DNA of 64,000 nt, from contig NW_020194600.1 of NCBI RefSeq assembly GCF_002865645.1, positions 626,047-690,046 of the forward strand, read 5' to 3'. Below the pieces are notes generated by a model. That model ran no database searches. It was not told where the DNA came from and saw only the letters and a program-made list of their open reading frames with translations. The translations under genes and the position numbers were made by a program. How positions within the stretch are numbered: position 1 is the stretch's first letter; each line of letters begins with the position of its first letter. The stretch is from Hyaloscypha bicolor E (taxonomy: Eukaryota > Ascomycota > Leotiomycetes > Helotiales > Hyaloscyphaceae). This document shows, piece after piece, positions 35,480 through 48,300 of this stretch.

Positions 35480-36475
35480 AGAAATATTTAATAATAGCTT
35501 AAAGTTTTATAAATATTAAAAGAGAAAAGAAAATATTAAAGTTTAGAGAAATCTAAATAGAAATTAGTTTCTTTTTTAGAAGTTCAAGAAAGAATACTTT
35601 TAAAGAACCTAAAAATATAAGAGGTATTAGAAAAGAAAAAAAGATATTAAAGTTTAAAGAAATCTAAATAAAAGTTAGTCTTTTTTTTAAAAAGTTTAAA
35701 AGAAAGTATTTCTAAAAAGTCTAAAGATATTATTATAGACCTATAAAGAAAGCCTATAGATAAGGTACTTATAGGAGAGCTATTTATTAAGAAAACTAAG
35801 CTAAGAAGAAAAGGAAGTCTCGAGCTAAGGTCCCTTAAATATTTATAGTTCTTTGCTTATAGCTCGGCCTAATAGGGCTTAATATCTTAAATTTCCTAAA
35901 GTATAGCTTTCTCTAGCTTTATTATATATAACTATTATATAACTCTAGATACTAGATATTTAGATACTAAATACTAGATACTAGGCTCAGATATTAAATA
36001 CCAGATATTATATAATGGGTATACGTAATAGTATATAGACAGGTATTAGATATCGAGGATCTAGTTTCCTATTTTGGGTAAAGCTTATAATCGGAATTAT
36101 ATAGATTATATGGGATCGTGTTTCCTAGTTAAGTAAAGTACTTCGCAGGCTTGGCTAAGTACTAGGAAGCATATAGGGAGACGCTCCTAGCTTTGGAAAG
36201 GGGTATTAATTAGTCTTTTATTAGAATTAATTCTTGGAATTAGTTATACTTGCAAGCGTTACTTTATAGCTTACTTACCTTAACTACTTATATATTACCC
36301 TGCTATTACGTGCCTCACATATTAGGCTTAATAAAGCATGAAATCGTAATAGATATAAGAGATATTAGAAAAGAAAAAGAGATATTAAAGTTTAAAGAAA
36401 TCTAAATAAAAGTTAGTTTCTTTTTTAGAAGTTTAAGAAAAAGTATTTCTAAAAAGCCTAAAGATATAAAAAAGA
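35480..36475. repeat. Tandem units of about 110 bp, split by a solo LTR
   Basis: Two adjacent units at about 35507-35725 and a third at about 36357-36475 share the core TTAAAGTTTAAAGAAATCTA and the following AAAAGTTAGT, TTTTAGAAGTTTAAG and GTATTTCTAAAAAG stretches. The third is separated from the others by the 621-bp solo LTR, so the units were contiguous before that insertion. Confidence 0.75.
35731..36351. mobile_element. Solo LTR, 621 bp
   Basis: It starts TATTATAGACC and ends ATCGTAATA, which are TGTTA...TAACA LTR ends after C-to-T/G-to-A change. GATAT stands on both sides (35726-35730 and 36352-36356), an exact 5-bp target duplication of an LTR element. No internal region follows, so the element recombined down to one LTR. 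It is visibly less mutated than its surroundings. Its right half has a much more decayed inverted copy at about 39880-40220. Confidence 0.82.
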
Positions 36476-36479
36476 TTAG

Positions 36480-37500
36480 AAAAGAAAAAAAGAAAATATT
36501 AAAGAAAAAAAGAAGAGATTTAAAGTTTAGCTTTCTAAAAAGCAAATAAGTTAAAAACTTATAATATAAATAAAAGTAATCCGAAAATAGTAATTAGATA
36601 TTAGCTTTTAATATTATTAGTAAAAGTATTAAAAAAAAGAAATTTAAAAGAGAAAAAAGATTATAAAATAGTTAGATACTAGCTTTTAGTATTAATAGAA
36701 GTATTAATAAAGATATTAATAAAGAAGGTATTAATAGAAAATAAAAACTTTTAGTATTAATAATAAAATTAAAAAAATATAAAAGAAAAATAAAAGTTTT
36801 AGAATAAAAATAAAATAGAATTATAATTTTATAGAAAATAATTATATTATTATATAATTTCATATTTATTTTTATTATTTATTAAAAATATATATTTTTT
36901 AAAAGAAAATATTACTTAGAATTCTTAAGTTTCTCTAATTTAATAATTATATATTTAAAAAATAAGAAATAAATATAATTATTTATATTAAAATAAAAGA
37001 ATTCTTTTTATCCAAAAATTATAATTATAATATTACTAAATATAGAAATATAGAAATTTATATAATAAGCTATATAGAAAGATTTAAAGAAATTTAAATT
37101 ATCTCGAATTATTTGTAATTAGTAAAATAAATTAGCTAATTATATAAATTAAATATAAATTAATTATTATTAATATATTTTTATTTTTATAACTATAATA
37201 TCTAAAATTATAATTTTTTTAATATTTTAATATATTTAATCTAGGGCTATTAAATACTAATATTTTTATTTTTAGGTATTATTTATTATAAATTTATTTA
37301 AGTTTAAATAATTATATTAAATATATATTTTTATATTTTAAAAATAAATAATAAAAATATAATTATACTAGTTTTAATTTTAGTCTTAACCTTAATTTTA
37401 TTTTTTTTCTAAAAATAATTTTAATTCTAATATATAATACTATTATTAAAGCTTTCTTTTATTAAAGATATATTAAATATAACTTTAGATAATATAATAA
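36480..37500. other. Unassigned AT-rich relic
   Basis: About 1 kb of heavily mutated A/T sequence between the tandem units and the mariner relic. No domain, terminal repeat or RNA gene recognised. A 63-codon minus-strand frame (36672-36863) is low-complexity Ile/Leu/Phe and is not a gene. Confidence 0.4.
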
Positions 37501-38860
37501 TATATATTAAGTTTTAGCTAAAATAAATAAAACCGCGATTTTTTATATTCTTATTTATTTATTCTTTTATCTAGAATATTAATTATATTACTATAATATA
37601 TATCTTTATATAATATTAATAGTAATTAATATAATAGAAGCCCTGAGCTTACTTCTTACTAAAAAGAAAAGATTAAGAATACTTATATTACTAGTATATT
37701 ACTATATGAAATCGAGCTATTAATAAAGTATTTATATAGTATTATTAGAGATATATTTACTCTTGAAATCCTATATACTAATAGATTTTCTATATTTTAT
37801 AAAGGCTATTTTCTTCTTTATAGTAATTAAGATTATTAAATAATATTTAAGAATTTTTACTCTTATTTAAAATTAATATTCTAGTAATATTATAAGAATA
37901 TAGGCCTTATAATAAGTAATATCTATATTAAAAACCTTATATATATAAATAATCTTTATTACTAGTATATAAAGAAAAGGCCAGAGTTTAAGCCTATATA
38001 TATTACTATAAGGCTTCTCTAGTATAAAGTTTAGAGGTATTAGAATATTAAGTAATAGAGAATATACTAGTAAATTAATAAGTATTTTATAAAGTAAAAT
38101 AGTAGAATTAAATAAAAGTAATATTAGGATATACCGGAAAATAAATAAAAGCCCGAGATAGTTATAACTTATAAGGCTAGAAAGCAGATATATATAATAG
38201 TTTAGGTATTTTTTAGAATAGAGAGAAAAGATATTCTCTCTTTATTTTATTCTGGAACTTTAAATTAGTTAAGTTTGGGTATATTACAAACTCCTATATT
38301 AAAGTTCTTAAGAATAGACTCCTAGATAGCTATTATAATAGCCTTATTTTTATATAAGATAATGCTCTAATTCATATAGTAAAGAAGATTAAGTAATAAT
38401 TTAAAGAAAATAGTATAGATACTACTAATTAGCCTTCCTATTTCCCTGACCTTAACCCGATTAAGTATATATAATAAATACTTAAAAAGATAATATAAAA
38501 GATATTTCCTAATCTAATATTTATTACGGGAAAGTTAGAGGAGAATTAGAAGAAGCTAAAGAAAGTATTAAAGGAAGCCTGGGAAGCTTTCCCTAATAGT
38601 TTCTTTAATTAACTAGTAAAGAGTATACTGGCCCGAATTAAGGCCTGTATTATAATAAATAAGTAATATATAAAGTATTAGGGAAGGCAGATTAATATTT
38701 TGAGTTAGTAGAATTATATATATATTTTTTATATTAATTTTTATTAATTTTATATTAGAATAGGCCAGTTTTTAATATAGTAGTTAATAATTATATAAGT
38801 GAGTTTCTGGCTATTAAAATTGCGATTCTTGCTTAAGGCTTAAACTTAAAGTCTAGTATT
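37500..38860 (+). pseudogene. Tc1/mariner transposase relic, distinct from the copy in the WSC gene
   Basis: One + strand frame, broken only by RIP-type stops, shows the DDE region at about 38250-38480: FWNFKLVKFGYI, then DNALIHIVKKIK, then PSYFPDLNPIKYI. This is the Tc1/mariner pattern QDNAPxHxAKxIK and WPPYSPDLNPIE with RIP-type changes, followed by AWEAFPN and ARIKAC. Its end blocks near 37508 and 38850 share TTAAGTTT-AGC and an AAYCGC core as weak inverted repeats; I would not fix the ends on that. The copy is less decayed than its left flank. Confidence 0.75.
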
Positions 38861-38869
38861 ATAGTTCTA

Positions 38870-39870
38870 GTAAAAGTAAAAGTAATAGAAAAGATAATAA
38901 AGCTATAAATAAGCAAAAAAATAATATTTATAATATATTTTCTAATAATTCAGATTTAGTTTATAATATTTTCTTTTATTAATATATTTAACTAATAAAT
39001 TCTTTTATTTTTTAATTTTCTCTTTATATATAACTTTTTTTTTAATAATAATATTTTTATATTTTTATATTATTTAATAATATTATTAAAATAGTAAAGT
39101 AAATTAATAATAAGGCTAAAGTTAGAAAAATAAAGCTATACTAAGGCAAGAAACTAAAGAAATTAAAGAAAAATAAGGCAAATCTAGAAATAAGCTTAAT
39201 ATATATTTATAAAATTAAATTCTTTTAAGCTTATATTATTTATAGTAATAAAAAGAAACTAAAGAACCCTTTTAAATACTATATAGTTATAAAAGGCGAA
39301 TTTAATAGTATTTATATAAATTATAAATATAATAATAATAATAAAATCTATATTTTCTATTAATTTTCTATTAATTCTATTAAATCTAAAAATCCTTATT
39401 TTATATTTATAAAACCCTTTATATTAAAGCCTTAATTACTTATAAGATATAAAAAGCAAGTATAAAAACAGATATAAGATTAGAAAATAAAGAAAAAGAA
39501 GATTATAATAAAGAAAAAGAATAAGAATATTAGAAAAAAAGAAAAAAAAGAAAATTTAAAAAATTTAAATAATATAAAAAATTTAAATAATAAAGGAAAT
39601 ATATCTTATAATTTATAGAATTTGTTTTATAAACTATATAAGCTAAAGAAAAATTAGAAGTAATTAAAAATAAGATATATATATTATATTTTAGAAAGAT
39701 ATTATAATAGGAATAAATATAAATACTAATATTTATATTAATTATATATAGCTTTATTTTAGCTATTTCTTTATAAGTTATATATATATATATAAATATA
39801 ATAATAGTTTATAAGAAAGAGATTTCAATTTTAGTAATATAATATATATAAAATAGGATATTATTATTTC
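38870..39870. other. Unassigned AT-rich relic with Lys-rich ghost frame
   Basis: On the + strand a stop-interrupted, Lys/Asn-rich frame runs through about 39100-39700, but I recognise no family. No repeats with the neighbours were seen apart from general AT bias. Confidence 0.35.
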
Positions 39871-39879
39871 TAATAATTT

Positions 39880-40220
39880 TTAGTAAATAAAATATTATAA
39901 GATATATAATAATAGAATAATATATAAGTAATTAAGATAAATAAGCTATAAAGTAATACTTATAAATATAACTAATTCCAAGAATTAATTCTAATAAAAA
40001 ACTAATTAATATTTCTTTCTAAAACTAGAAATATTTCCCTATATATTCTCTAGTATTTAGCTAAGCCTATAAAGTACTTTATTTAACTAAGAAATATAAT
40101 TTCATATAATCTATATAATTTTAATTATAAGCTTTATCTAAAATAAGAAACTAGATTTATAATATCTAATATTTATCTATATACTATTATATATATCTAT
40201 TATATTAATTTCTTCTCTAG
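39880..40220. repeat. Decayed inverted copy of the solo LTR's right half
   Basis: Its complement aligns with about 36015-36345: both have TATAGATTATATG, ATTAGAATTAATTCTTGGAA and TACTTTATAGCTTA in the same order. Nearly all differences are C-to-T or G-to-A, always with the A/T base in this copy. It is therefore an older or more heavily mutated member of the same family, in opposite orientation. Confidence 0.75.
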
Positions 40221-40299
40221 GCTCTTATTTCTAAAAAGCTTAAGAAAACTATAAATAGCTTTATAAATAATTCCCTAAAACTTTTCCGGCTATTAGTTT

Positions 40300-43200
40300 T
40301 CCCTAAAAACTCTTTATAATTACTTTATTATTATACTAGATAATAGAATTAAGGATATAGTTTACTAATTTTATTTAATTAATTTATAAATAATTTTTAG
40401 TAATTCTCTTTTATAAAAATAATATAGGTATAATATATATTATTAGATATAAAGTTTTTCTGGTTTTCTAATTAGTTTATAAATTCTAACTTAGCCTTTA
40501 TTTATAAATAAATTATTATTTTATAGGCCTAAAAGCTTAAAAAAGTTAATTTGATTTTCTGATTTATTTATAAATTTCTTTTTTAAAATTTTCTAGGTAT
40601 TTCTAATATAAAGCTAGTTCCGAATTCGTAATTACTATTTAAAGAAAGAATATTATAAAAAGACTTCTCTTTTCCTACTAACTAACTTTTTCTTTTCCTA
40701 ATTATAATATTATATCTAGCTTTTTCTTATTTCTTATCTTTTTTTTAAGCCTTTTTTAAGCTTTTTTAAGTTTCTTTAAGCTTTATTTAAGTTCCCTTCT
40801 AATTTCTTCTTTTACTTCTTTATTTATTAGTCTATTATTATTTATTTGGCTAATATTTCTATATTCTTAATTTGCTTTTATTATCTTTAATATTCTAAGA
40901 ATATTACTAAATTTCCGATTTTATTTATATTAAAAGTAATAATTACTTAGTATATAATTACTATTATTCTAAAAATAAGAAATATAATTCTATAAGTTAT
41001 AAATTTCTTTCTTTTATTTCCTATTCTAATATTATTTAAGATTTCTTTAATATATATAATATAATATAATTACTTTCTTTAAGTTATTAATATATATAAG
41101 TATTTTCTTTAATCTTTACTTAAAAGAAAAAAAGCTATTACTATTTTTCTTTTATACTAAACTATATGTACTTCTTATATTAAAGCTATTATTTAAAACT
41201 AATAGATTTCTCTAATAATTCAAGAAATAAATTAAGTAATTCTTACTAACTTAATATAAATATAAAGTATTCTTAATAATATAATTAATATTTTTTAATA
41301 TTAAGTAAGCTTATTTATTTTTTATTTTTTATTAATAACTAATAGCTTTATAAACTAATTTATTACTTATTTCTCGAGAGAATTCTAATAAGAATAATAA
41401 TAAGAATAATAATAAGAATAATAAAGAATAATTATAAGAGTAAGATATTTATAAAATATAGAAATTAGAGTTTTTAAAATTCTTAATAATTTTTATATAG
41501 CTTTTCCAAAAATAAATATATGGTTTTTAATAGTTTCCTAATAAAAGCATTTATTTTTTATATTTCCGTTTAGTTAATAGTATTATAATATTACTTTTTT
41601 CTAAGTATTTTTATAATTCTTAAGCTATATTCTCTAGATTATTTAGTAATTCCTATATATTATTTACTAATAAATAACTTTTCTAATAAATAAGATACTT
41701 TTTTCTTTTTTATTCTTTTTATAAACTATAATAAATTCTATTTCGAATTCTTCTTTATTCTTAATCTTAACTAGTTCTAGTTCTATTATAGTACTAGCTT
41801 ACAGGTATTATAATTCTAAAAAAGAAATATAGAAAATATTATAAATCTAATATAATAATAGTAATTCTAAATAATATACTTATTTATATAATTTTATAAC
41901 TTTTAGAATTTTAAAAAAACCGAGATATTTATTTATTAGCTTTATATTAAATTATAGCTATTAAATATTCTTTATATAAAGTATAACTTTATTATATATA
42001 TTAAACTTCTTATTAATATATTTCTTATTATAGTACTTTTTTTATATATTTATTACTTCTTATTATTACTTTTCTAGTACTTCCTATTTTATTTAAATTC
42101 TTTATATTCTTTCCTATATTACTAGTATTTTTCTTTCTAGAATATTATTCTTAATATATAGTTTAATACTAGAATAAAATCTATATAATATATAAAATAA
42201 AGAAATTTCTATTATTAAATATATAAAGTTATTATATATAAATTCTATAAAAATAAGTTTTATTACCTAATTATTTTACTAATAACTAATATAATACTTT
42301 AAATACTATTTTAGAGTTTAGTTTAGATTCTTTACTTATTTATTAGTTTATAAGTAAAATACTATATTTAGCTATTATTAAATCTTTAAATAAAAATATA
42401 GATTTAACTAGAACTTACTTATAAAAACAGATCTTTTATTAAAGATTATATTTATAAATATACTAAAGTCTTTAATAATATAATATATAAATAGCTTTAT
42501 TAATTTAGAAGCTAAAATCTTTTTAGTAATTAAAATATATTATACTATTTTTATATATTTATTAATAATAATAAATATAAAATTATATATCTTATTATAG
42601 CTTAAAGAAAAGAAGAAATAAACTAAGTATATTATATAGTAAATATCTTTTTATTTTAGTTTATTAATATATAAAGCAAGTTTTAATATAGTTTTTTATA
42701 TATTTTTTTTATATTTTACTAGAAATACTTTCTTTAAAAAATCTCTAGTATCTTACTAGTACTAAAATACTTATTTATAAAATTATTATAATTAGTTTAT
42801 AGTAATTTTTTTTTAAAAAAACTAGCTTATTTAATATATAAATAATATTCTAATATCTTAATAATCTAGATATATTAAGTTCTTAAGTCTTAATAGCTTT
42901 AGTAAAAATTTCTTTTAAGAACTATTTATATTACTAGTATTATATTAATAAATTAAGTCTTTAGTATTATAATAATAATTTAAATAATATTTTTTTATTT
43001 TTATTATATATTATTTCGGACCTAGCTATCTATATAACTAGAATTTATAATATATATTATTTATAACTAGTTATATTAATAATAGGCTCAAGTAATAATA
43101 TTTCTAATATTACTTTATTACTAAAATAGATTTTCTTTTTAGAATTTCTTAGTATTTTACTAATTAAGAAATATCTATTTTCTCTTTTCTAAGCCTTAAA

Positions 43201-45024
43201 TTATAGTATTATAAAAATAATATAGTATTCTATTATTATTACTTATAGAACTCTCTATTTTATATTTTATAACTTATTATAAAATATAAATAATAAAGTA
43301 TTTTTATTTATATCTATTATAAAGTCTAGCTTTCTTAATAGCCTATTAGTAAAATTACTATATCCTAGCTTATATTCTAAAATAAAGTTAAAAATAACTA
43401 ATTTCTTTATTTATTTTATTTATTAATTATTTAGTTTTCTTTTAATTATAAAATATTTCAAGTTATTATAATTTATCTTAATAATAATAATATACTAGAT
43501 ATATATTAAATAATATTACTAAATATAAAATACTAGAATAATAGCTAAGAGTTTAGAATTATATATTTTATATTTGCTTTTAATTATAGTTATTTTCTTT
43601 AAATAAAAAGTAATAAAATATTATCTAGCTTTTATTTTCTTATTAAAAAGCTAGAAAATTATATTTATAATTATAAATTCTAAAGTATTTATTTCTATAT
43701 AAATTTTTAAGACTAGATTAAAATAATAAAGAATTAGTATTATTATAAATATAATTTATAGCTTCTTAAAAGCCTTATTTATCTTATTTATTTAGCTAAA
43801 ATAATATTATAGGTTTTTATTAGTTTCTAATAAATTAGTTAATTCTTTTATTATTCTGAAATATCTATAAATAAATTTCTAGTAAAAGTTAGTAAAATTC
43901 AGAAATACTTAAACTTTTTAGATATTATTTTTTAAAGCTAGCTATTTCCTAATAGCTATAACCTAGCTAGCTTCTATTTTCATATTATTTAGGCTAATTA
44001 TAAACTTTAGGAATTCTATTTTCTTTATATTAAACTTATATTTTGCTAAGTTTATAAAAAGCTAATATTATTATAATTACTCGAGTATATATTAGATTAT
44101 TATTATATATTATTTTAGGTCTTCTAAATAAATTAAAATATTATCTAAATAAATTATATAAATAATATAAATAATATTTATAAAGTCTATTAGTATATAA
44201 TTAATATATATCTAGAATATTAGATAATCTAAAAAATATAATATAATACTTGAAATATTTATAATATATTTAAAATATTATTTTTTATTTTTTATTTTCT
44301 TATATTTATAACTAATAATAAGTATTTTTTAAGTCTAGTTTTGTATTTATATTTATTTTATAAAGCCTATTTATTATTTTACTAATAGGTAATAATAATA
44401 TTTAGTTCTTAATAATAATTCTATTTAGATTCTAATAATTAAAAAAAATAAGTATAAGCCGTCTTTTTTCTTTAAAACAAATATAATTAGAATACTAGCT
44501 AGGCTAATAAAATAATAAATCTATTTTTTTTCTAAGCTAGTATTAAGATATTTCCGAAAAACTTTAAGCTTTCTTTTTAATAAAATATATATAAAACTAT
44601 ATAATAATTAGAATTTTAGTTCTAGATCTATATAATATTTTATTATATAATAGTTAGGTAATATATTTATAGCCTTTATAAAGAATACTTAAAAAAAATT
44701 CTAATACTTTTTAGGAAATATAGCTATTTATAATATATATAGAATTATATATAACTTAAGAATATATAATAAATCTCGGATATTACAAGTATTAATTAGA
44801 GAAATTAGTAATTCTTTAACTTTATAACTAATTACTATTTATATTATAAGTATTAGACTTATAAATTACTAATTATATATATATTATTAGGGCTTTCTAT
44901 TTAAAGAGAATTTTCCTAAATCTTATAAGAGAAATAGAAATTAGTTCTATACTAAATTTAATATTATAATTTTATAATATACTAATTTATTCTATTATCT
45001 TATTACTTACTAATAAATATCTTA
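40300..45024 (-). mobile_element. Ty3/gypsy relic, minus strand
   Basis: On the minus strand, a reverse-transcriptase palm start is seen at about 44300-44520 (LKKKDG, then the DYR-x-LN and IKN-x-Y positions). An RNase H block lies at about 43580-43720: ETNTLEFIIIN, then KITIIKSKYKIYNSKLLAII, matching the ETDAS...NYDIHDKELLAI pattern. Order RT then RNase H toward lower coordinates fits Ty3/gypsy. No LTR pair was found. It was present before the 45025-51172 element, whose left TSD lies at its edge. Confidence 0.7.
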
Positions 45025-45304
45025 TATTATGATTATTATAATATATAGTACTAGTAGGAATTAGACTAGAGCCAGAGAGGCATCTAGTATTTCAGAGAGG
45101 TATCTGGTATCTGAGAGAGATATCTATAGTTACCTAATTATTATACGTAATCCCGAGCTTAAGCTAGTATATAGGCCCGTATATAGCTCGTAATTATTTA
45201 GATCCGAGGCTCCTTTGAGATCCTCTTCTCTTTTTAGCTTTAAATTATTAAAATAAAAATAGTCTAATTATGCCTTCTAGGCCCTAGATCTTATACTTGT
45301 AATA
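45025..45304 (+). repeat. 5' LTR of the 45025-51172 element
   Basis: Begins TATTATGATTATTATAATAT (originally TGTTACG-type) and ends GTAATA. It has two full 20-bp tandem units (GAGAGGCATCTAGTATYTCA type) plus a partial third, one unit fewer than the 3' LTR. Confidence 0.92.
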
Positions 45305-48300
45305 TAATTTAAAGCTTACCTATTTCTTAATCCTATAGAGAATTTAAATAATACCTACCCGATTAGTTTTTAATAAGTATAGATGTAATATACTATAGCT
45401 ATTCCTATACTAGTTAACTAATATTAGAATAAAAGAAAGCCCTAGAATAACTAGGCAAGAAAGCCCTAGACTAGCCAGGCAAGTAAATAGGCTAGTAATT
45501 TTATTACTAAATAGAGACCTATAAGAAAGCAAGTCTCAGAATAACTAGGCAAGTCAGAAAGAGCTATAGTATGAGATACTACTAGTATATTACTAGAAAG
45601 TAGATCAGAGCCTTTTATTAAGTCTTCTAAAAAGTCCGAATATCCTATTAATACTTATAGTAAAAGAAATACTTTCTTTTAAAAAGCCGAGAAAAAAGAA
45701 GAACCTATTCTATTAAAGACAGACTTCTAATAATTACTTTAAAGCTTAGAGGCTTTATATAAGGAGATTATTAAGCTAATTCTAAAGATATATAATATCC
45801 TTACCTATAGCGAGAATTATTATAATTAGCTAAGAGAAACCAAGCAAGCCCTATAAAAGAATAAAGCCATTATTAAGAAGCTTATTATATAGCCTATAGA
45901 AATAACCGGTTCCCCTACTTTAGAAAATAGATATTTAGTTAAACTTCCTAACTTTCTTATTTTTAAAAATATAACTAAGAACGGTATTACTTTTAATAAT
46001 TAGTTAGTTTAGATTAAGAATAAGCTCTATAGTAACTCTAATATTTACTAGATAGAGAACCTTAAGATTATTTATATTTCTGGCTATATAGGTAATTATA
46101 TTCTTATACTAATCTTTTCTTACCTAAACCAGAATAATTAATATATATATAAAACTATTAGAGAATTATATACCTACCTAGAAAAGCTATATAGTAACCT
46201 AAATAAGAAATATAATACTTAGTAAGCCTTTAAGAAGCTATTTATAAAGAAAGGCCAGACCTTTTAGGAATTCTATATCCTATTTCTAAGGTATATAGTA
46301 GACGGAAATATTAATCTATAGGACTTTAAGGATAACCTAAATAATAAGCTTACCTAAAAGCTCTAAAAGGCCATAGCTATATACTATAATAACCCGGCTA
46401 TTCGTATTATAGAATTCGTATAATACTATATTATAAATAACTAGTAGATCCGAGCTTATTATAAAAAGAAAGACTAGGTATCTAAGAAAGCTAATAAAGA
46501 TATAAATAAGCCAAATTCAGGAAATATTCCTTATATAAAGCCTGCTCCTAAGACCCTAGTAATAAATAAGTTTATTATCCCAAAGCCCGGATTCTTAGAT
46601 TTCAAGTACTATAATTATAATAGATTTAATTATATATCTAGAAGCTATATAGAACCTAAGACCAAGTATATAAAGCAAGTCTTAGTAACTAAGCTAATAG
46701 TACTTACTATAAGTAAGCTATCTAAGGATTTAGAATAGGGAAATAAGAATTCCTAAAGAAAGTCTTTTCTTTAGGACCATATTATATAAATATAATAAAA
46801 GTTAATTTAAGCTAATTACTAGGAAATAAAGTATTTATATTTCCTTATATAATTAGTAATAATAGATTAGGTATTAAAACTTTTTCTCTTATTAATACTA
46901 GAGTAAATAAATATACTTTTATTAATTTCAAATTTATAAAAATAATTAAATAATTTCTAGATATTAAGCCTATTTAATTAGTATTACCTTATAATATAAA
47001 AGAGTTTAATAATAAATAGGCCGCGCCTATTACTTACTATATTAAGCTTATACTTTTAATTAATAAATAGAAGGTCCTAGTACCTATACTAGTTATAGAA
47101 CTAAAAGAGTATAATATAATTTTAGGATAATAGTAATTCGTAAATACTAGTATTCTAATTAATTATAAAAATAGAAGATTAATCTGGCTAGATAATTAGC
47201 CTAGAAAAAAGAGTTAAGATAAGGTTCTAATTATTATATATAAGAATTTGAAATCTGGGAAAAGTAACTAGTACTAAGAAAATATAAATAAAAAGAATAA
47301 AGCTATAGTTATAAATAAGTTCTAGAAACCTTAGCTTATAAAAAGGAAACCCTCTTATTCTTTTCCTAACTCGGGCTTAGAAAGCTATATATAGTAAAAG
47401 AATTAAGCTTAATACTATAGAGAAATACAGGTAGCCTTAGGAAATATAAAGATTTCTCTTAAGCCAGAAATAAGGATATTAAAATTATACTATCTAAAGA
47501 AAAGCTATAAGAGCTAGTTAAGGTCTATAATTAATATTATAGGCATTTTACTAGCCGCTTTCCAGATAAATCTATAAAAGAAAGAGAACCTTTTCTTTAT
47601 AATATTATTTTTCGAGATTAATAAAAAGCTAGAATTATAGTAAGAAGACAAGTTTATTCCGGGCAAATAATAGTCAGGAAAAACAGAGCTATAGTAGCTA
47701 GTAAGAGTTTTATTAGAGGAATTTAAGGATTTTATAGATATTTTTTTAAAGAAAGTATTAAATATCTTATTCCCGTATTAATTATATAATTATAAGATTT
47801 AGATTAATAATCCCAAAGGCCCAGAAAGCCTAAGATATTTCCCGCTTTATTAATAGTTAACTTATGAGCTATAAGAAATCAAGTATTTTCTTAAAAAGAA
47901 CCTCTAATAAAGCTTTATTAAGCCAAGCTAGTTCTCTTTTATATTCCCGATTTTTTTTATAAAAAAGGCTAACGGAATTCTCTAATTCTATATTAATTAT
48001 TATAAGCTAAATAACTTAATATAGAAGAATTATTATTTTCTTTCCTTTATTTATAAGACTCTTATATAGCTAGCTTAAGCCAAGGTCTATATAAAGCTAG
48101 ATATTTAGTAAGTATTTTATTAGATCCAAATAAACCCAGAATTAGAAAAACTTATAATATTTTATATGAGATATAGGGCCTATAAATATAAAGTTCTTTA
48201 GGAAGGCCTAACTAATAGCCCTATTATATATTAGAGATATATAAATAATATTCTCTTTAATTACCTTAATATCTTTTATATAGCTTATTTAAATAATATC

